NCBI RefSeq assembly: GCF_030681155.1
Contig: NZ_JAUXXE010000016.1
Span: 1-47,080 of the forward strand
From: Phenylobacterium sp.
GTDB taxonomy: Bacteria; Pseudomonadota; Alphaproteobacteria; Caulobacterales; Caulobacteraceae
DNA: 47,080 bases
Reading direction: 5' to 3'
Shown here: positions 9,657 through 16,605 of the stretch, one piece after another
How the letters are laid out: the number at the start of each line of letters is the position of its first letter
Position numbering within the stretch: the first letter of the stretch is position 1
Program-made: the position numbers and the translations under genes
The notes under the pieces: generated by a model
The model's input: the letters and a program-made list of their open reading frames with translations, nothing else
Told to the model about the DNA's origin: nothing
The model's database searches: none

Positions 9657-9815
9657 GGTTCTCATAACCAGACTCTAACTGTCGGCTCCGGGTTCGCACC
9701 GGAATCTGCTGTCCCTGACGGGCCTTTCAGCCAACCAGGCGCCCGCGGGCTTGTGCATGGGCTCTTGCGAGCTTCCGCCATCACCGCCGGTGGGGACTTT
9801 CACCCCGCCCTGAGA
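9657..9815 (-). promoter_or_regulatory. FMN riboswitch (RFN element)
   Basis: The minus strand has the conserved RFN blocks in order: AGGGCGGGGTGAAAGTCCCC, ACCGGCGGT, an AGCCC element, GGCTGAAAGGCCC, GTCAGGGACAGCAGATTCCG, GTGCGAACCCGGAGCCGAC and AGTTAGAGTCTGGTTATGAG ending GAACC, which pairs with the 5' GGTTCTC-type P1 strand. FMN binding to such elements turns off riboflavin synthesis or transport genes. The downstream gene is a lumazine synthase, which is consistent. The region 9816-9911 upstream has a TTGTTT/GCCTAG pair that might be its promoter. Confidence 0.96.
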
Positions 9816-9911
9816 ACGCGGTCGCCGGAACGGCCCGGCGACGTCCACAGGCTAGGCCCAAATGCCGCGCTCAAACAAGTGTTTTAAGCCGCAGAATTTC
9901 TAGTCCGCCGC

Positions 9912-10355
9912 TTAGGCGCGCTTGTTCAGAGTGATGGAGGTGGCGGGCGCGGGAGCAGAGGCGACGCCCCCTTGGCCGTATCCCGTTCCGGTGTTGCGCT
10001 GGGCGGCGACTTCGTCGGCGATGGCGCGGACCAAGCCCTCGCTCACGGTCTTTGCGGCTTCCAGGGCGCGGCCCTGACGGGCCAGCACAGCGTCGAACGC
10101 CTCGGTGGCGCGGATCAGACGAGTGCGAAGGGCCAGCGGCGCACTGGCGACCATGCCGGGATTGGCGCGAACCCGCGCCGATTCGTGGCGGTAGACGTTG
10201 GCGAGCTTGGAGGTCTCTTCGATGTTCTGAGTGGCGTCGCGGGGGCGTCGCTGTTCGAAGGCCAGCGCGTCCTGGGCGATCAGCTCGGTCAGGCGCTCGG
10301 TCAGCACGATCAGTTGTTCGACGCGGTCGGACGCGTCCGTGGCGGAGATCGCCAT
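9912..10355 (-). CDS. flbY: FlbY-like flagellar protein (FlgN-like helical)
   Basis: A 147-residue, largely alpha-helical protein starting MAISATDASDRVEQLIVLTERL, with a heptad-rich N-terminal half and a low-complexity Gly/Ala/Pro tail. It has no signal peptide. It is the third gene after flgI and flgJ (11-bp gap), the position of flbY in Caulobacter. The overall look (coiled, FlgN chaperone-like) supports a cytoplasmic role in flagellar assembly. The name rests on synteny and my memory of the Caulobacter locus rather than a diagnostic motif. Confidence 0.62.
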   Translation of the reverse strand: MAISATDASDRVEQLIVLTERLTELIAQDALAFEQRRPRDATQNIEETSKLANVYRHESARVRANPGMVASAPLALRTRLIRATEAFDAVLARQGRALEAAKTVSEGLVRAIADEVAAQRNTGTGYGQGGVASAPAPATSITLNKRA

Positions 10356-10366
10356 GACTAAGTCTC

Positions 10367-10687
10367 CTAACTCAAACCTTGAAGCTTCAGCATTTCCTTA
10401 CCGACGGTGTCGGCCAGGCCGACCCCGCCGGAGCGCACCATCTGCTTGGCCATGGCGTCGCTCATGAACGACTTGAACGCCGCCTCGCCTTGGCCGCCGT
10501 TGAACGGAGCCTCCGCGCCCACGTCCTTGAACATCTCGTTCAGCATCACCGACAGGAACGAAGCCTCGAAATCCTTGGCGGTCTTGTCGATCTGGCCGCG
10601 CTTGGCCATCTCTGCGGCGGTGGGCTGGGCCGCCAGATCGGCGACGCCCTTGGCGGAGGGCAGGCTGAAGGCGGAGGTCAGATCCAT
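10367..10687 (-). CDS. flgJ: FlgJ-type rod-binding protein (N-terminal domain only)
   Basis: A 106-residue protein corresponding to the rod-scaffolding half of Flg[24 protein letters not shown] and [23 protein letters not shown] are the family core. The peptidoglycan-hydrolase half found in enterobacterial FlgJ is absent, as usual in alphaproteobacteria, where a separate enzyme digests the wall. The ATG at 10687 overlaps the flgI stop by one base (TGATG), so translation is coupled. It helps assemble the flagellar rod in the periplasm. Confidence 0.88.
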   Translation of the reverse strand: MDLTSAFSLPSAKGVADLAAQPTAAEMAKRGQIDKTAKDFEASFLSVMLNEMFKDVGAEAPFNGGQGEAAFKSFMSDAMAKQMVRSGGVGLADTVGKEMLKLQGLS

Positions 10688-11793
10688 CACATCACCTCGA
10701 TGTTGGCTTGCAGGGCGCCAGCGGCCTTGATGGTCTGCAGGATGGAAATCATGTCGCGAGGCGTGACCCCCAGGGCGTTGAGGCCCGACACCAGGCTGGA
10801 CAGCGAGGCGCCGTCCCGCAGGGTGATGAACTGCTTGCCCGTTTCCTCGTCCACCTGGACGTCGGACTGCGGCACGACCGCCGTCTGACCGCGGCTGAAC
10901 GGAGCCGGCTGGCTGACCGCTGGGCTTTCGCGGACCGTGATGGTCAGGTTGCCCTGGGCGATAGCGACCGTGGAAATGCGCACGTTCTCGCCCATGACAA
11001 TCACGCCAGCGATCTCGTCGATCACCACCTTGGCCGGGCCGTCGGTGTCGACGGTCATGTTCTCGACCTGCGAGAGGAACGAAACCATGTCCATGCGGCC
11101 GGGCGGGGTGATGGTGATGATCGTGGGGTTGTCGGCCCGGGCCGCGCCGGGGAAGCGGGTGTTCACGACGTCGGCGATCTTGCGAGCGGTGGTGAAGTCG
11201 GGATTGCGCAGGGTCATGCGCATCTGGCCCATATTGGCCAGTTGGAAGCCGATTTCGCGCTCGACGATGGCGCCGCCGGCGATGCGGCCCGCCGTCGGCA
11301 CGCCCTTGGAAATCGAGGATCCCGACGCGCCTCCCGCGGAGATCGAGCCGGTCTGCACCGTGCCCTGGCTAACAGCATAAGCCTGGCCGTCGGCGCCCAT
11401 CAGCGGCGTGACCAGCAGCGTGCCGCCTTGCAGGCTCTTGGCGTCACCCATGGCCGACACCGAGGCGTCGATGGGGGAGCCGGCGGCGGAGAAGGCCGGC
11501 AGCTTGGCCGTCACCATGACTGCGGCGACGTTCTTGGTGTTCAGGTTGGCGTCGCGAGTATTGACGCCCAGCCGCTCGAGCATGGCTTCCAGGCTCTGAC
11601 GGGTGAAGGGGGCGTTGCGAAGGCTGTCGCCCGTGCCGTTCAGGCCGACGACGAGGCCGTAGCCGACCAGCATGTTGTCGCGAACGCCTTCGAATTCCAC
11701 GATGTCCTTGATCCGCGACTTCGCGAAGCTGGGACCGGCGCACAGCGTTGCGGCGAGGAAGACGGCGCTGAAGAGTCGGATCGATCTACGCAT
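10687..11793 (-). CDS. flgI: FlgI, flagellar P-ring protein
   Basis: Forms the periplasmic P ring around the flagellar rod. The 368 residues start with a Sec signal peptide ([24 protein letters not shown], cut before KSRIKD). The rest is canonical Flg[21 protein letters not shown] near the mature N-terminus, [29 protein letters not shown], and the conserved C-terminus [20 protein letters not shown]. Length and motifs are complete. The ATG at 11793 is chosen because the signal peptide begins there; the open frame extends five codons further to a GTG. It heads the flgI-flgJ-flbY operon and has a sigma-54-type promoter sequence 44-59 bp upstream of its start. Confidence 0.97.
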   Translation of the reverse strand: MRRSIRLFSAVFLAATLCAGPSFAKSRIKDIVEFEGVRDNMLVGYGLVVGLNGTGDSLRNAPFTRQSLEAMLERLGVNTRDANLNTKNVAAVMVTAKLPAFSAAGSPIDASVSAMGDAKSLQGGTLLVTPLMGADGQAYAVSQGTVQTGSISAGGASGSSISKGVPTAGRIAGGAIVEREIGFQLANMGQMRMTLRNPDFTTARKIADVVNTRFPGAARADNPTIITITPPGRMDMVSFLSQVENMTVDTDGPAKVVIDEIAGVIVMGENVRISTVAIAQGNLTITVRESPAVSQPAPFSRGQTAVVPQSDVQVDEETGKQFITLRDGASLSSLVSGLNALGVTPRDMISILQTIKAAGALQANIEVM

Positions 11794-11836
11794 GGGATCC
11801 CGGCACACTGCGGACTAATGAGTACGCGCTGCCCTA

Positions 11837-11852
11837 TGCGACGAGCGTGCCA
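11837..11852 (-). promoter_or_regulatory. Sigma-54 promoter of the flgI operon
   Basis: The minus strand reads TGGCACGCTCGTCGCA, matching the RpoN consensus TGGCACG-N4-TTGCA at all conserved positions but one (TCGC for TTGC). The -24 GG and -12 GC have correct spacing, which puts the transcription start near 11826, 33 bp before the flgI ATG. Hook and ring genes are sigma-54-dependent class III genes in Caulobacter. Confidence 0.75.
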
Positions 11853-11914
11853 GATGAAAATATAAGCAATATCAATGGGTGGTGTTCGCCGGGCGAGGGG
11901 CGCGCCTTGTCTGG

Positions 11915-11930
11915 CGGCAGAATTTGCCCG
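11915..11930. promoter_or_regulatory. Candidate FlbD enhancer (ftr-like quasi-palindrome)
   Basis: CGGCAGAATTTGCCCG is a near-palindrome (CGGCA-RAATT-TGCC) centred about 97 bp upstream of the predicted flgI transcription start. That is the expected distance for a FlbD ftr site activating a sigma-54 promoter. The resemblance to ftr elements is from memory of the consensus, so the assignment is tentative. Confidence 0.5.
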
Positions 11931-11933
11931 GCA

Positions 11934-11948
11934 TTAACCATACCATAA
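11934..11948 (+). promoter_or_regulatory. Candidate CtrA binding site upstream of fliX
   Basis: TTAACCATACCATAA matches the CtrA consensus TTAA-N7-TTAA with one mismatch in the second half-site, and contains the preferred TTAACCAT octamer. It lies 46-60 bp before the fliX ATG, next to the ftr-like element. Class II flagellar genes, including fliX, are CtrA-controlled in Caulobacter. Confidence 0.65.
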
Positions 11949-11993
11949 GAAGGCGCTGCGAGAGTTGCTGCGAAGCGTGGTAAAGGGCCTCGC

Positions 11994-12425
11994 ATGAAAG
12001 TCAGTGGAACAAGCGGCGTCGGATCGGCGGGTGGGGCTAGCAAGCCTCGCGGCGCGAGCGGCGAAGGCTTTCAAGTTTCCCAGCCAGCAGCGGCCGCCGG
12101 ACCGGCCCAAACGACGCGGGCAGGCGGCGTTGGGGGCGTGATGAGCGTCGACGCCATCCTCGCCCTGCAGGAAGTGGCCGGCCCGTTGGAGCGCCGGCGG
12201 CGCGCCGTGGGGCGGGCGGGTAAGATTCTCGACGTTCTCGAAGATTTGAAGGTCGGCCTACTTTCCGGGGAGGCCTCGATCGACGATTTGGATCGCCTGC
12301 GCCGGGCAGTTCGCGACGAGCGGCTCGGTACGGATGATGAACAGCTTGAAGGTGTATTGAACGAGATTGAAACCCGTGCTGCGGTGGAGATCGCGAAGCT
12401 TGAGAGCGCGAATCGTGCGGCCTGA
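11994..12425 (+). CDS. fliX: FliX, class II flagellar assembly trans-regulator
   Basis: FliX couples assembly of the early flagellar basal body to activation of FlbD, the sigma-54 activator of class III genes. The 143 residues start MKVSGTSGVGSAGG, with a flexible Ser/Gly/Ala N-terminus. The conserved helical part is VMSVDAILALQEV, RAGKILDVLEDLKVGLLSG, and a C-terminal LRRAVRDERLGTDDEQLEGVLNEIETRAAVEIAKL. FliX is essentially restricted to the Caulobacter group and relatives, so it is a strong taxonomic marker. It is divergent from flgI with a 200-bp shared control region. Confidence 0.95.
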   Translation: MKVSGTSGVGSAGGASKPRGASGEGFQVSQPAAAAGPAQTTRAGGVGGVMSVDAILALQEVAGPLERRRRAVGRAGKILDVLEDLKVGLLSGEASIDDLDRLRRAVRDERLGTDDEQLEGVLNEIETRAAVEIAKLESANRAA

Positions 12426-12524
12426 TGGCACGCGAAGAGCGACGTTCGTTGAAACCAGAATTTGTTTTGGTATAAGCGCTCCGCGTGTTGTCGGGGTGTT
12501 GTACCCAGGGGGCGTGAGGCGTCT

Positions 12525-12953
12525 ATGAGCACGGCCACTATATTGGCGGAAAAGCCAGACTATCGTCCTTCCGAGGACGAGGAGTTCATGAACGAGCGGC
12601 AGCTTGAGTATTTCAAGCAGAAGCTCTTGAATTGGAAAGAGGATATCTTGCGGGAATCCCGTGAGACCCTGGTCCATCTTCAAAGTGAAACCGAGAATCA
12701 TCCTGATCTGGCCGACCGCGCCACATCCGAGACTGATCGAGCTCTCGAACTGCGGACGCGGGACCGTCAGCGCAAGCTGATTTCCAAGATCGACGAGGCG
12801 ATCCGTCGGATTGAAGACAAATCCTACGGCTATTGCGAAGACACCGGTGAACCCATCGGCGTCGCTCGTCTGGAAGCCCGACCGATCGCAACCCTCAGCC
12901 TCGAGGCGCAAGAGCGTCACGAGCGCCGGGAACGCGTTCACCGGGACGACTAA
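12525..12953 (+). CDS. dksA: DksA, RNA polymerase-binding transcription factor
   Basis: Binds the secondary channel of RNA polymerase and, with ppGpp, adjusts transcription of rRNA and other genes. The 142 residues have the coiled-coil ETLVHLQSETENHPDLADRATSETD region with its acidic tip (DLADRAT) and the C-terminal globular part YGYCEDTGEPIGVARLEARP. Only one of the usual four zinc-ligand cysteines (YGYC) is seen, the other positions being T, A and I, so this is a Cys-poor DksA. The ATG at 12525 has GAGG 7 nt upstream; an in-frame TTG at 12462 is unlikely. A strong intrinsic terminator follows the stop. Confidence 0.95.
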   Translation: MSTATILAEKPDYRPSEDEEFMNERQLEYFKQKLLNWKEDILRESRETLVHLQSETENHPDLADRATSETDRALELRTRDRQRKLISKIDEAIRRIEDKSYGYCEDTGEPIGVARLEARPIATLSLEAQERHERRERVHRDD

Positions 12954-12960
12954 GGTTCAG

Positions 12961-12991
12961 GGGCGGCTCTTCGGAGCCGCCCTTTTTCTTT
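12961..12991 (+). terminator. Rho-independent terminator of dksA
   Basis: GGGCGGCTC-TTCG-GAGCCGCCC forms a 9-bp GC-rich stem with a UUCG tetraloop, immediately followed by TTTTTCTTT. It starts 7 bp after the dksA stop codon. Confidence 0.95.
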
Positions 12992-13016
12992 GCGGTCGAG
13001 CGGTCGCTGATCATTC

Positions 13017-13034
13017 ACGCGACTGAAGTCGCGT
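13017..13034. repeat. 18-bp palindrome upstream of the TonB-dependent receptor gene
   Basis: ACGCGACT-GA-AGTCGCGT is a perfect 8-bp inverted repeat with a 2-bp centre, 64-81 bp before the receptor ATG and after the dksA terminator. The spacer is too short for a good RNA hairpin, so a dimeric-repressor operator is the more likely meaning. The regulator is unknown. Confidence 0.5.
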
Positions 13035-13097
13035 CGTCGCCGAGCCGTCATCAGTGCAGGTTAGCGAGCCCCCCAAGTGTTCTCGGGGGATTTTCTT

Positions 13098-15503
13098 ATG
13101 CGACTCATGACGACCGCGGCTTGGACCGTGCTCGCCCTAGCCTTGGCTCAACCGGCCTTCGCTGAAATCGACGCCGCCGCTTCGCGGGCCTCCGCCGAGG
13201 ATCTTGAGGCGGTCATCGTCACCGGCACCCGCCGCGCCGACCGCACGGCGTTTGAATCTGCGGCCCCCATCGACGTGATCTCCGAGTCCGTGCTGGAAAG
13301 CACGGTCTCCGATGAGCTGATGGAAAAGCTGGTCGCCGCGGTCCCTTCCTTCAATGTCCAGCGCCTCCCGGCCGCCGATGGCCAGGCCTTCGTGCGGCCC
13401 GCCACTCTGCGCGGCCTTTCACCCGACCACACCCTGGTCCTGGTCAACGGCAAGCGCCGTCACCGTTCGGCGGTGCTCGGCGGGCGAGGGGCCCAGGGCG
13501 TCGACTTGGGCCAGCTGCCTAGCTTCGCGATCAAGCGGATCGAGGTGCTGCGCGACGGCGCTTCGGCCCAGTATGGCTCTGACGCCATCGCCAGCGTCAT
13601 CAATCTGATCCTGAATGACCAGCCGGGTTTCGCGGCCTTTGGTCAGGCCGCCCAGTATTTCGAGGGCGACGGGACGATGTACGAAGGCGGCTTCCGCGCC
13701 GGCTGGGCGCTGGGCGACGGCGGCCACCTGGTCGCCACCCTGACCTACACAGACAGCGAGGCGACATCACGGACCCGTCAACGTCCCGACGCCATCGCCT
13801 TCCAGGCCGCCAACCCCAATTTGCGGGTCCGGAACCCGGTCCAGCGGTGGGGGCAGCCTGACCGCGACGCCACCCGCTTTGTCGTCGATGCGGCCGTGCC
13901 ATTGAACGACGCCGTCGAACTGTATGGCTTTGCAACCTATTCGGACAGCAGCGGCGTCACCGACTTCAACTGGCGCAACCCGTCGAACGACACCGCCTAT
14001 CGCAACAGCTCAGCCTTTCCTGGTTGGAACCTCGCCCAGCTCTATCCGGCCGGCTTCTCGCCGAAGTTCGGTCAGGATGAGACTGACTACGCGATCAACG
14101 CCGGCCTTCGCGGCGAGCTCGGAAACGGCCTCGCCTGGGACTTCAACGCCTCCCTCGGCCAAGACAAGGTCGACTACTTCATCAGCGAGACGATCAACGC
14201 CTCGTTCGGTCCCCAATCGCCCACCGCCTTCCGCGCCGGGATACTCACCCAGCGCGAGCAAAACCTGAATCTCGATTTCAACAAGCCGCTGGAATTGGGC
14301 TTCCTGGCCGAGACCGCCAACCTGGCCTTCGGCGCCGAGCGCCGGGTCGAAACCTATAAGATCGAGGCTGGCGACCCGATGTCCTATCAGGTCGGACCCG
14401 GCGCGGTCGCCGGCCTGCCGTCGGGCTCCAACGGCTTCCCAGGCTACAGCAGCGCCCAGGCCGGGTCGTGGGACCAGACCAGTTACGCCGGCTATGTCGA
14501 CCTGGACCTAGCCTGGACGGAATCCTTCTCGACCAACGTCGCCATTCGCCACGAGGACTTCTCCGAGTTCGGCTCGACCACGGATGGCAAGATCGCCGCG
14601 CGCTACGAGATCAGCCCAGACTGGGCGGTTCGCGGCGCGGTCTCCACCGGCTTCCGCGCACCGACACCCGGCCAGCTCAACAGCACCCGGACCTCGCAGG
14701 GCCTGGACACCACGACCCTGCAGCTCTTCACCGCCGGACGCCTGTCGCCCAGCAATCCGGTTGCGCAGTTCTTCGGCGCCAAGCCGCTGGAGCCGGAGAC
14801 CTCGACCAACTACTCGGTCGGGCTTGTCTACCGGAGCGCCGAGCACGGCCTGACCGGCTCGCTTGACTACTACCAGATCGAGGTGGACGACCGCTTCGCC
14901 AGCTCGCCGAACTTCACCGTCACCCCGGCGATCAGGGCCGAACTCCTGAAGCTCGGCGTGCCCGGCGCAGACTCCCTGACCTCGGTCAGCTACTTCACCA
15001 ACTCATTCAACACCCGGACCAGGGGGCTCGACGCGGTCGGGTCCTGGAAGACGCATCTGGCTGACGGCGATCTGACCCTGACCGCGGCCTATAACTGGAA
15101 CGACACCAAGGTCACCAGATCCAAGCTGACTGAGGTTTCAAAACTGGCTCGGATCAATATCGAGGATGGGCTGCCCGAGCACACCGGCAATGTCGCGGCC
15201 ACCTATGCCTATGGCCGGTTCGAGGGCACAGCCCGGGTCCGCTACTACGGCGACTGGACCGATGCGCAGTCGCAATCCTCGGCCGATTTGATCCAGACCT
15301 TCGGGGCTCGGACGTTCGTCGATCTCTCCGCCAGCGCGGCCATCACCGAGCAGGTGAAGGTGACCATCGGTGCGGAGAACATCTTCAACACCTATCCCGA
15401 CGAGGCGACCTTCCAGGCTTCGCGCGGCCTGATCTACTCGCGCAACGCGGTCTACGACACCGACGGCGGCCTCTACTACGTCCGCCTGAACGCTAAGTTC
15501 TGA
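13098..15503 (+). CDS. TonB-dependent outer membrane receptor
   Basis: Outer-membrane 22-strand barrel with N-terminal plug, importing a scarce substrate with energy from TonB/ExbBD. The 801 residues begin with a signal peptide (MRLMTTAAWTVLALALAQPAFA). A TonB-box-like EAVIVTGTR lies near residue 40, then the plug domain (residues about 55-170: ESAAPIDVIS, ATLRGLSPDHTLVLVNGKRR, IKRIEVLRDGASAQYGSDAI). The barrel ends in aromatic YYVRLNAKF, the usual C-terminal Phe. The ATG at 13098 has GGGGGA 7 nt upstream. A PLP-enzyme gene starts 7 bp after its stop, so the pair probably forms one operon; that partner may hint at an amino-acid-like substrate. Confidence 0.94.
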   Translation: MRLMTTAAWTVLALALAQPAFAEIDAAASRASAEDLEAVIVTGTRRADRTAFESAAPIDVISESVLESTVSDELMEKLVAAVPSFNVQRLPAADGQAFVRPATLRGLSPDHTLVLVNGKRRHRSAVLGGRGAQGVDLGQLPSFAIKRIEVLRDGASAQYGSDAIASVINLILNDQPGFAAFGQAAQYFEGDGTMYEGGFRAGWALGDGGHLVATLTYTDSEATSRTRQRPDAIAFQAANPNLRVRNPVQRWGQPDRDATRFVVDAAVPLNDAVELYGFATYSDSSGVTDFNWRNPSNDTAYRNSSAFPGWNLAQLYPAGFSPKFGQDETDYAINAGLRGELGNGLAWDFNASLGQDKVDYFISETINASFGPQSPTAFRAGILTQREQNLNLDFNKPLELGFLAETANLAFGAERRVETYKIEAGDPMSYQVGPGAVAGLPSGSNGFPGYSSAQAGSWDQTSYAGYVDLDLAWTESFSTNVAIRHEDFSEFGSTTDGKIAARYEISPDWAVRGAVSTGFRAPTPGQLNSTRTSQGLDTTTLQLFTAGRLSPSNPVAQFFGAKPLEPETSTNYSVGLVYRSAEHGLTGSLDYYQIEVDDRFASSPNFTVTPAIRAELLKLGVPGADSLTSVSYFTNSFNTRTRGLDAVGSWKTHLADGDLTLTAAYNWNDTKVTRSKLTEVSKLARINIEDGLPEHTGNVAATYAYGRFEGTARVRYYGDWTDAQSQSSADLIQTFGARTFVDLSASAAITEQVKVTIGAENIFNTYPDEATFQASRGLIYSRNAVYDTDGGLYYVRLNAKF

Positions 15504-15510
15504 GGCGGCC

Positions 15511-16566
15511 TTGGCTGGAATCACACGGCGGGGAATGGCGGGGCTGGCGCTGGCGGCGGTTCCGTCCGCTGCAGGCGCTCTCGAAATCGCGGCCCTGAAC
15601 ATCACCGAGAACCCGTTTGGTCCCAGCCCCGAGGCCAAGGCGGCCCTGCGGGAGGCGATCACCCACGTAGAGCACTATCCCCATGCCGAGGAGACGGCGC
15701 TGATCGCTCGCATAGCGGCGGCCAATGGCGTTACGCCGGCCCATGTGGTGATCTCGACCGGAGCCCTGGAACTGCTGTCGATGATCTCGGCGTTTTGGGG
15801 CCGCGACGGGGTTCAGTTGGCGCCGGCGCTCACCTATGACAGCCACATCAAGTATGCCGCCCGGGTGGGCTCTCAGACCCGCCGGGTGGCGATGGCTCCC
15901 GATCAGCAGATCGATCTTGCGGCGATGGCCGCTGGGCTGGGCCAGGACGTGCGGCTGACCTATATCTGCAATCCGAACAACCCCACCGGCCTGTTGATGG
16001 AGCGTCGCGCCCTGCGCGACTTCTGCATCCGCGCGGCGAAGGTCGCACCCGTGGTTGTCGACGAGGCCTTTATCGACATGGCTCCGGACCCGGCCGCCGA
16101 AAGCCTGGTTGATCTGGTCCGTGACGGCCACGACGTCGTGGTGGTGGGCACCTTCTCCAAGTCCTACGCCCTGGCGGCGGTCAGGATTGGCTATGCCATT
16201 GCTCAGCCTGATCGCGCGCAGGCCATCCGCGGCCTTCTGGCTCCCTCACGCAACGGACCGGGTTTGGCGGCGGCCGCTGTCAGCTATCGGGACCTTACCT
16301 ATCTGGCGGCGTCCAACCGAGCGATGGAGCAGGGGCGACAGGCGATCTACCGCGCCTGTGACGCCAATCGCGTTCCCTACCTGAAATCCGCCGGCAGCTA
16401 TGTCTGGGCCAATTTCGGCGATGTGGCGGTCATTAAGCGGCTGGAGAGGCGCGGCGTCCTGCTGCGCCAGTTCACGGGCGGGGCTCCAGGCTGGGCGCGC
16501 GTGGCGGTCGCTGAGCCGCGCGCGATGGCGGCGTTCGCGCTGGCCTTGCCGAAAGCCCAGGCCTGA
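15511..16566 (+). CDS. PLP-dependent aminotransferase (HisC-like fold) with Tat-type N-terminus
   Basis: Fold-type I aminotransferase related to histidinol-phosphate aminotransferase. It has LNITENPFGPSP (substrate arm) near residue 30, CNPNNPTGLLM near 152, VVVDEAFIDM near 184, and the PLP Schiff-base lysine in TFSKSYALAAVRIGYA near 215. The N-terminus ITRRGMAGLALAAVPSAAGA is a short twin-arginine-like export signal, unusual for a cofactor-bearing transaminase but consistent with Tat export of a folded PLP enzyme. The start taken is TTG 15511 (GAGG upstream, 7 bp after the receptor stop); starting at ATG 15535 would lose the twin arginine. Its role is probably periplasmic and linked to the receptor substrate. 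This is not the cell's ordinary hisC by context. Confidence 0.84.
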   Translation: MAGITRRGMAGLALAAVPSAAGALEIAALNITENPFGPSPEAKAALREAITHVEHYPHAEETALIARIAAANGVTPAHVVISTGALELLSMISAFWGRDGVQLAPALTYDSHIKYAARVGSQTRRVAMAPDQQIDLAAMAAGLGQDVRLTYICNPNNPTGLLMERRALRDFCIRAAKVAPVVVDEAFIDMAPDPAAESLVDLVRDGHDVVVVGTFSKSYALAAVRIGYAIAQPDRAQAIRGLLAPSRNGPGLAAAAVSYRDLTYLAASNRAMEQGRQAIYRACDANRVPYLKSAGSYVWANFGDVAVIKRLERRGVLLRQFTGGAPGWARVAVAEPRAMAAFALALPKAQA

Positions 16567-16605
16567 GGCTGGCCCAAGGCGCCGGTCGAGGCTACATGAG
16601 ACGTC

